The notes under the pieces are model-generated. The model had not been told where the DNA came from. It did not search any database and saw only the letters and a program-made list of their open reading frames with translations. Shown piece by piece: positions 5,160-6,985 of a stretch of 6,985 nt of DNA. The stretch is from Actinomycetota bacterium (GTDB lineage Bacteria > Actinomycetota > Acidimicrobiia > Acidimicrobiales > JAHWLA01), in assembly GCA_019347595.1 (NCBI GenBank), contig JAHWLA010000154.1, forward strand, positions 1 to 6,985. Direction: 5' to 3'. Position numbers and translations under genes: made by a program. Within the stretch, counting starts at the first letter, position 1; every line of letters starts with the position of its first letter.

Positions 5160-5173
5160 GCACAGCGTGCTAC
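5157..5173. promoter_or_regulatory. Palindromic operator of the toxin-antitoxin operon
   Basis: GTAGCACAGCGTGCTAC is a perfect inverted repeat of seven bases (5157-5163 and 5167-5173) around AGC. It starts ten bases upstream of the antitoxin ATG and overlaps the proposed -10 box. Type II antitoxins usually repress their own operon through such sites, so this is the likely operator. The right half also supplies the stop codon (TAG, 5172-5170) that ends the oxidoreductase remnant. Confidence 0.65.
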
Positions 5174-5640
5174 ACCCGCGCGCGACGCCCAAGCTCCCCG
5201 GGGAGCCTGGCAGGGGCGTTGCCACGGTGCTCGACGCGCAGGTGCGTGTCCGTAGCGGGGGTGCCAGGCGTTGGCGACGTCCCCGGCCGCGTAGACGCCC
5301 GGGGACGTCGGTCTGGAGGTGCTCGTCGACCACAATCCCGTTGTGGACCATGAGTGCACCCCTCTGCTCGGCGAGCTCGGTGCGAGGTATCACGCCGACG
5401 CCCGACAACGACGACATCGGCGGCTTCGACTCGGCCGTCGTCGAGGACAACCGCCTCGACGTCCTTGGTGCCGCGCAGCTCCCGGACGCCCGCCCCGAGG
5501 CGCAGGGCGACGCCGTGTTCGGTGTGGAGCCTGCGGAACACCGCGCCGATGTCGTCGCCGAGCACGCGTTGGAGCGGCACGGGGGCGGGGTCGACCAGCA
5601 GCACGTCGGCGCCCATCTGCCGGGCAGAGGCCGCGACCTT
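5170..5640 (-). pseudogene. Remnant of an FAD/NAD(P)-dependent pyridine nucleotide-disulfide (ferredoxin-reductase-like) oxidoreductase
   Basis: Three minus-strand frames together give one conserved order of motifs. Frame 1 reads KVAASARQMGADVLLVDP, VPLQRVLGDDIGAVFRRLH, then EAVVLDDGRVEAADVVVVG. Frame 2 continues GVGVIPRTELAEQ, then NGIVVDEHLQTDVPG. Frame 3 gives VYAAGDVANAWHPRYG, the FAD-binding C-terminal motif, and frame 1 resumes with THLRVEHRGNA. The joins need a single extra base near 5401-5403, near 5298-5300 and near 5240. The FAD-binding N-terminal half and the GGGFIG part of the NAD site are missing: homology starts abruptly near 5640. The C-terminal domain after VEH is lost at the toxin-antitoxin promoter. 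Intact relatives are about 400 residues. The truncations make it non-functional even if the insertions are sequencing errors. The exact substrate or electron partner cannot be told. Confidence 0.8.
5275..5310. repeat. Perfect 12-bp inverted repeat inside the oxidoreductase remnant
   Basis: CGACGTCCCCGG (5275-5286) and CCGGGGACGTCG (5299-5310) are exact reverse complements around a 12-base spacer. They encode the AGDV and DVPG parts of the TDVPGVYAAGDV motif in the remnant, so coding constraint is enough to explain them. One of the three single-base insertions lies at the edge of the right arm, where a stable hairpin could promote slippage or a base-calling error. Confidence 0.6.
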
Positions 5641-6153
5641 GCGGGATGAACCTCGACTTCCTCGGGGGGCTCCTCGAAGGGATGGGCCCCAGGGGCAAGC
5701 TCGACGCCCGGCTCGCTCCCGAGCCCGGCTATTGCTGCGTGCGCATCAGCGCCCGCGAGGCGGTCACCCAATAGCCCGAGCGGTCATCGAACCCGGGGCG
5801 GTTCACCCGCCGCGACGTACCCACACGGTGTCGGCACATAGACAAGCCAGGCCCACAGCCCTCTCTCTCTGCTGACTTGCGGTGTAGCGACAGGGCGGTT
5901 CAGCCGGTACGCACGCCTGCCGGCGGCAACCGGGCGACGTGGATGGCGTGCCGAGCGCGACTCAGTTGCGGCGGACGAGGGAGTCACACATCTCGTAGCC
6001 GTGGCCCGAGCTGTTCCGTATGAACTCACGCCCGCTCGAGACAACGACGATGTACGCTAGGTCTCGCGCACGCGTGTGCGTGGTGGCCTTTCCCGGCACG
6101 TCGCCCCGGACCCCGGTAGCGCGTCGTTTGGCCCGAGTGGGAAAGCGATCGAG
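5641..6153. other. Region without a supported gene
   Basis: I see no gene I can stand behind here. It starts at the abrupt left end of oxidoreductase homology and contains a 42-codon plus-strand frame (5646-5774) with no ribosome site, two copies of a 14-base direct repeat (5796-5809 and 5893-5906), a CTCTCTCTCT stretch near 5863-5872, and a minus-strand open stretch (5962-6099) ending in SSGHGYEMCDSLVRRN that looks protein-like but is unassigned. A TACGCT at 6053-6058 could be the -10 box of the phosphatase gene, giving a leader of about 90 bases; no -35 box was found. Confidence 0.5.
5796..5906. repeat. Pair of 14-base direct repeats (GGGCGGTTCASCCG)
   Basis: GGGCGGTTCACCCG (5796-5809) and GGGCGGTTCAGCCG (5893-5906) differ at one base and are in the same orientation, 97 bases apart. 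Read on the minus strand both begin with sequence like TGAACCGCCC, which resembles the TG-starting ends of some insertion sequences. No transposase frame is visible between or beside them, so they may be remnants of insertion-sequence ends or simply a local duplication. Confidence 0.4.
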
Positions 6154-6985
6154 ATGCAGAACAAGCCTCCCGCCACGTCTCCGGCGATGGCCGACGTTGA
6201 CGAAGACGCGGTCGCCCCTGGCGGTCCGAATGGCCGGTTGTCATCAGGCGCATACGCGCAGGTCGCGGCCCTGCTGCACGAGTCGCGCCGAGAAGCGCCC
6301 GATCAGCTCGGTGCGTTCCTCGGTCGGCGCGTCGCGGTGTTCGGAATGCGCGACCTTTCGGTGTACGTGACGGACTTCGAGCAGCGACGCCTCGTGCCCA
6401 TCGCTGGATCGGCTGCGAGCGCGTCGATCGACATGGACGCCTCGACCGGCGGCCGCTCGTTCACCACGACCAAACAGGTCGAAGAACCGGTAGACGACGG
6501 GATGAGGCTTTGGAGCGTGGTGGTCGACGGCGCGGCCCGGCTCGGCGTGATGTGCGTCACCGTGTCGATGGTCGACCAGGACGGTCGCGCTCTTGCCGAC
6601 AGCCTCGCTGGGGTGGTCGCCGCGCTACTGATCACCCGCGGCCAGTGCACCGACGCCTACACGTCCCTTCGACGGAGCGAGAAGTTCAGCTTGGCGGCGG
6701 AGATGCAGTGGGACCTGTTGCCCCCGTTGAGCTTGGACAGCGGGCGGGTATCGGTCGCCGGATTGATCCAGCCTGCGTATGAGGTCGGGGGAGATTCGTT
6801 CGACTACGCCGTGAATGGCGACACGTTGGACTTCGCCGTGTTCGACGCGATGGGCCACGGGTTGGAGTCCAGTCAGCTCGCCCATCTTGCCGTGAGCAGC
6901 TACCGCCACAGCCGACGTTCGGGTCTCGACCTCGAAGCCACCTACCTGGCCATGGACGCCGCCATCGCGGCGAAAGGACAGGGCG
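6154..6985 (+). CDS. SpoIIE-family (RsbU-like PP2C) serine phosphatase with N-terminal GAF-like domain (partial, 3' end outside window)
   Basis: From the ATG at 6154 the frame stays open for 277 codons to the window edge. Residues about 45-165 look like a GAF-type sensory domain (FLGRRVAVFGMRDLSVYVTD, then SFTTTKQVEEPVD and ARLGVMCVTVSMVDQDG). A linker with SEKFSLAAEMQWDLLPPLSL (175-194), the usual lead-in of SpoIIE phosphatases, follows. The catalytic PP2C core begins with AYEVGGDSFDYAVNGD (208-223), where Asp214 is a metal ligand, and FAVFDAMGHGLES (227-239), with Asp231 in the second metal motif. Such enzymes typically dephosphorylate an anti-sigma-factor antagonist and so control an alternative sigma factor; the partner is not in this window. 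The ATG follows GGGAAAG by about eight bases, a weak ribosome site; an in-frame GTG at 6076 is a less likely start. There is no membrane segment in the visible part. The gene beyond about MDAAIAAKGQG is not seen. Confidence 0.9.
   Translation, partial: MQNKPPATSPAMADVDEDAVAPGGPNGRLSSGAYAQVAALLHESRREAPDQLGAFLGRRVAVFGMRDLSVYVTDFEQRRLVPIAGSAASASIDMDASTGGRSFTTTKQVEEPVDDGMRLWSVVVDGAARLGVMCVTVSMVDQDGRALADSLAGVVAALLITRGQCTDAYTSLRRSEKFSLAAEMQWDLLPPLSLDSGRVSVAGLIQPAYEVGGDSFDYAVNGDTLDFAVFDAMGHGLESSQLAHLAVSSYRHSRRSGLDLEATYLAMDAAIAAKGQG

Noticed and set aside
5148..5771. N-terminal fusion of the antitoxin with the oxidoreductase frame
   Set aside because: The long open frame only arises because one remnant frame happens to be in phase with the antitoxin; the antitoxin has its own ATG, -10 box and operator.
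5646..5774. 42-codon plus-strand frame beginning MNLDFLGGLLEGMGPRG
   Set aside because: It has no ribosome site or recognisable family, and lies at a recombination junction; a gene cannot be supported from sequence alone.
1..6985. CRISPR array or integrase/att-flanked island
   Set aside because: No regularly spaced repeats, no integrase frame and no second copy of the tmRNA 3' end was found in the window.

Overview
The window is GC-rich and most likely comes from an actinobacterium; class Acidimicrobiia is plausible but not proven. Pointers are a CysO/Mec cysteine-biosynthesis gene pair, start codons directly downstream of TAnnnT -10 boxes with no Shine-Dalgarno sequence, GTG starts, a tmRNA without an encoded CCA end, and a SpoIIE-type phosphatase with an actinobacterial-looking catalytic motif. 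No taxon can be fixed from sequence reading alone.

Layout, left to right. 1-695 (minus strand): mec, a JAMM peptidase, followed by the 5' part of cysO, a sulfur-carrier protein cut by the window edge. The last ~80 bases of cysO look corrupted. 724-1798 (plus): smpB and, one base later, a scramblase/LURP-one-like gene. The 28-base gap between mec and smpB holds two mirror-placed -10 boxes, suggesting divergent leaderless transcripts. 1795-3970 (minus): an nfeD-slipin operon, meaning a membrane serine protease plus its stomatin-like partner; it converges on the scramblase gene so tightly that both stop codons share one CTAG. 4054-4403 (plus): ssrA (tmRNA), divergent from nfeD, with a nine-residue tag reading frame and an 11-bp hairpin terminator downstream. 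4487-5147 (minus): a Phd/YefM-type antitoxin and VapC-type PIN toxin pair with a perfect palindrome at the promoter. 5170-5640 (minus): a decayed FAD/NAD(P)-dependent oxidoreductase, truncated at both ends, with three single-base insertions. 5641-6153: mostly non-coding sequence with a 14-base direct repeat. 6154-6985 (plus): the 5' part of a GAF-like/SpoIIE (RsbU-like) PP2C phosphatase running off the right edge.

Functionally, smpB and ssrA encode both dedicated parts of trans-translation and flank the scramblase and slipin/NfeD membrane genes, so 724-4403 is a compact ribosome-rescue plus membrane-quality-control neighbourhood. mec-cysO belongs to thiocarboxylate-dependent cysteine synthesis, where Mec releases cysteine from the CysO-Cys adduct. 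Right of the tmRNA terminator the character changes to accessory sequence: toxin-antitoxin, gene debris, repeats and a signalling phosphatase. This agrees with an insertion hot spot downstream of ssrA, although no att site or integrase is visible.

I did not find a convincing wholly new system. The observations most worth checking are the scramblase gene coupled to smpB, the shared context of two of the frameshifts in the oxidoreductase remnant, the short tmRNA tag, and the overlapping divergent promoters.
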